Shown here in pieces: positions 63,096 to 64,000 of a stretch of 64,000 nt of DNA. The stretch spans positions 1 to 64,000 of the forward strand of contig CBDEUL010000009.1 of the NCBI GenBank assembly GCA_965243265.1. The letters are read 5' to 3'. The notes beneath the pieces were generated by a model. It was not told where the DNA came from. It did no database searches and worked only from the letters and a program-made list of their open reading frames with translations. Made by a program: the position numbers and the translations under genes. Source of the DNA: Flavicella sp965243265 (lineage in GTDB: Bacteria; Bacteroidota; Bacteroidia; Flavobacteriales; Flavobacteriaceae). Numbering within the stretch: position 1 is the stretch's first letter; each line of letters begins with the position of its first letter.

Positions 63096-63144
63096 AGAAA
63101 ACAGAACCCCCTTTTCTAAAATTGAAAAGGGGGTTCTGTTTTCT
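63096..63144 (-). terminator. Intrinsic terminator after the heavy-metal-associated gene
   Basis: Perfect 21-bp inverted repeat (63096-63116 and 63124-63144) with GGGGG/CCCCC core and a 7-nt loop. 18 bp after the stop of the minus-strand gene. Confidence 0.9.
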
Positions 63145-63162
63145 AAAAAGTTATATACCTTG

Positions 63163-63429
63163 CTACTTGGTAGCTTTTCCTACCGCACAGCTTACAAATG
63201 ATTTGGTTTTAGACAGTACTGAGTTTTTTTCTCCTTCCATTGGATAGCCCAAGTCTACAAGTTTATTTTTTACAAGCTCAAATACACCTTCACCTCCTGA
63301 AAAAGTTACGCTGGATTTCTCTACATCAACTGAAACCTCTGAAACCCCTTCTAAAGCACTTAATTTAGTAGTAACTGTATGCGCACAACCACCACATTTT
63401 AAATTTTGAATAAAAACTGTTTTTTCCAT
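63163..63429 (-). CDS. Heavy-metal-associated (HMA) domain protein
   Basis: An 88-residue protein. The HMA fold has the CxxC metal motif in LKCGGCAHTV (residues about 9-18) and the usual beta-alpha-beta layout to about residue 65. The tail ends in KSFVSCAVGKATK with one extra Cys. Copper-chaperone-like, but no P-type ATPase lies nearby. ATG 63429 is used; a start 15 bp upstream is less likely. Confidence 0.88.
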   Translation of the reverse strand: MEKTVFIQNLKCGGCAHTVTTKLSALEGVSEVSVDVEKSSVTFSGGEGVFELVKNKLVDLGYPMEGEKNSVLSKTKSFVSCAVGKATK

Positions 63430-63490
63430 TCTATAAAAATACATTATTTAAGATTTAATTTTTGTAACATTTATCACATAAACACAAATT

Positions 63491-63524
63491 AAAAAAGCCT
63501 TTTTCAAAAAGAAAAAGGCTTTTA
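63491..63524 (-). terminator. Intrinsic terminator after glyA
   Basis: AAAAGCCTTTTTC pairs with GAAAAAGGCTTTT across a 5-nt loop, 25 bp beyond the glyA stop. Confidence 0.85.
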
Positions 63525-63548
63525 AAAATAATATACTTTTAAAACTTC

Positions 63549-64000
63549 TTAAGCATTAAATAATGCTCTTCCGCTCATCAATTCATTAACCTTAGTTGCT
63601 ACCGCTTCTAAAGCAGCTTCATCTTCAAAGTTTGTAATTACTTCATCTATCAAGTCAACAACTGTAGACATTTCGTCTTCTTTTAACCCACGTGTTGTAA
63701 CTGCGGCAGCTCCAATACGAATACCTGAAGTTACAAATGGTGATTTATCATCAAAAGGAACCATGTTTTTATTTACAGTAATATCTGCTTTTACCAATGC
63801 TTGCTCAGCATCTTTTCCGGATAGATTTTTATTACGCAAATCAATCAACATACAATGGTTGTCTGTACCTCCTGAAATTAATTTATATCCTTTAGCAACG
63901 AAAGCAGCAGCCAATGCAGCAGCATTTTTCTTTACTTGAATTTGGTAGTGTAAGAAATTATCTGTCAAAGCTTCTCCAAAAGCAACAGCTTTAGCAGCAA
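63549..64000 (-). CDS. glyA: Serine hydroxymethyltransferase (partial, C-terminal part)
   Basis: About 150 C-terminal residues; the gene runs off the right edge. GGTDNHCMLIDLRNKNLSG, DKSPFVTSGIRIGAAAVTTRG and a C-terminal helix are typical of GlyA. PLP enzyme interconverting serine and glycine with C1-folate. The N-terminal part and active-site Lys lie outside the window. Confidence 0.95.
   Translation of the reverse strand, partial: AAKAVAFGEALTDNFLHYQIQVKKNAAALAAAFVAKGYKLISGGTDNHCMLIDLRNKNLSGKDAEQALVKADITVNKNMVPFDDKSPFVTSGIRIGAAAVTTRGLKEDEMSTVVDLIDEVITNFEDEAALEAVATKVNELMSGRALFNA

Noticed and set aside
1..64000. tRNA, rRNA, CRISPR arrays, insertion sequences or prophage
   Set aside because: No tRNA-like cloverleaf, spaced repeats, transposase or phage genes were found by reading either strand, although a covariance-model scan was not possible.

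Overview
This window is low-GC DNA from a Bacteroidota bacterium, almost certainly a member of the Flavobacteriaceae. The evidence is a gliding-motility lipoprotein (GldI), flavobacterial promoter elements of the form TAnnTTTG (sometimes with TTTG about 19-20 bp upstream), many SusD/FKBP-era style lipoproteins, and housekeeping genes with flavobacterial-type architectures. No rRNA, tRNA, CRISPR array or insertion sequence was seen.

Region 1 (1-8.9 kb) is a metal-homeostasis island in partial decay. It opens with the 3' end of a TolC-like efflux gene and a CusB/CzcB adaptor gene. Together these carry four apparent +1 frameshifts. A cold-shock-domain gene follows. Next comes a Fur/Zur-type regulator divergent from a plus-strand operon: MerC-like membrane protein, FolE, a deleted CobW GTPase remnant, an intact CobW GTPase, an ABC ATPase broken by a frameshift, an FtsX-like permease with a His/Asp-rich loop, and a small exported Cys-containing protein. 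The zur/merC intergenic region carries a perfect palindrome and two related half-sites, which best fits a zinc-responsive regulon. A decayed ORF lies at about 8.4-8.7 kb.

Region 2 (8.9-11.6 kb) holds a small membrane protein, a DCC-family thiol oxidoreductase, a dicarboxylate/amino-acid symporter and a PlsC-like acyltransferase.

Region 3 (11.6-41.5 kb) is a very large minus-strand surface-polysaccharide locus. It contains an initiating sugar transferase, about ten glycosyltransferases, an O-antigen ligase/polymerase, a Wzm/Wzt ABC exporter, a pyruvyl transferase, a WecE-like aminotransferase, an ATP-grasp enzyme, a CapK-like adenylate-forming enzyme, a flippase-like protein, and a nonulosonic (sialic) acid module (neuB-neuC-neuA). 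The neuA gene overlaps a 2-hydroxyacid dehydrogenase, which overlaps an asparagine-synthetase homologue. That overlapping trio is the best candidate for undescribed sugar chemistry here.

Region 4 (41.5-64 kb) is housekeeping: aroQ, xerD, lpxK, a NIF3-family gene with a coiled-coil partner that has lost its zinc ribbon, lgt-yidD-cysS, a block of peptidyl-prolyl isomerases ending in gldI and nrnA, ndk, peptidases, msrB, ffh, folD, a CarboxypepD_reg-like protein, a heavy-metal-associated domain protein and the 3' part of glyA. Several strong intrinsic terminators separate these units.
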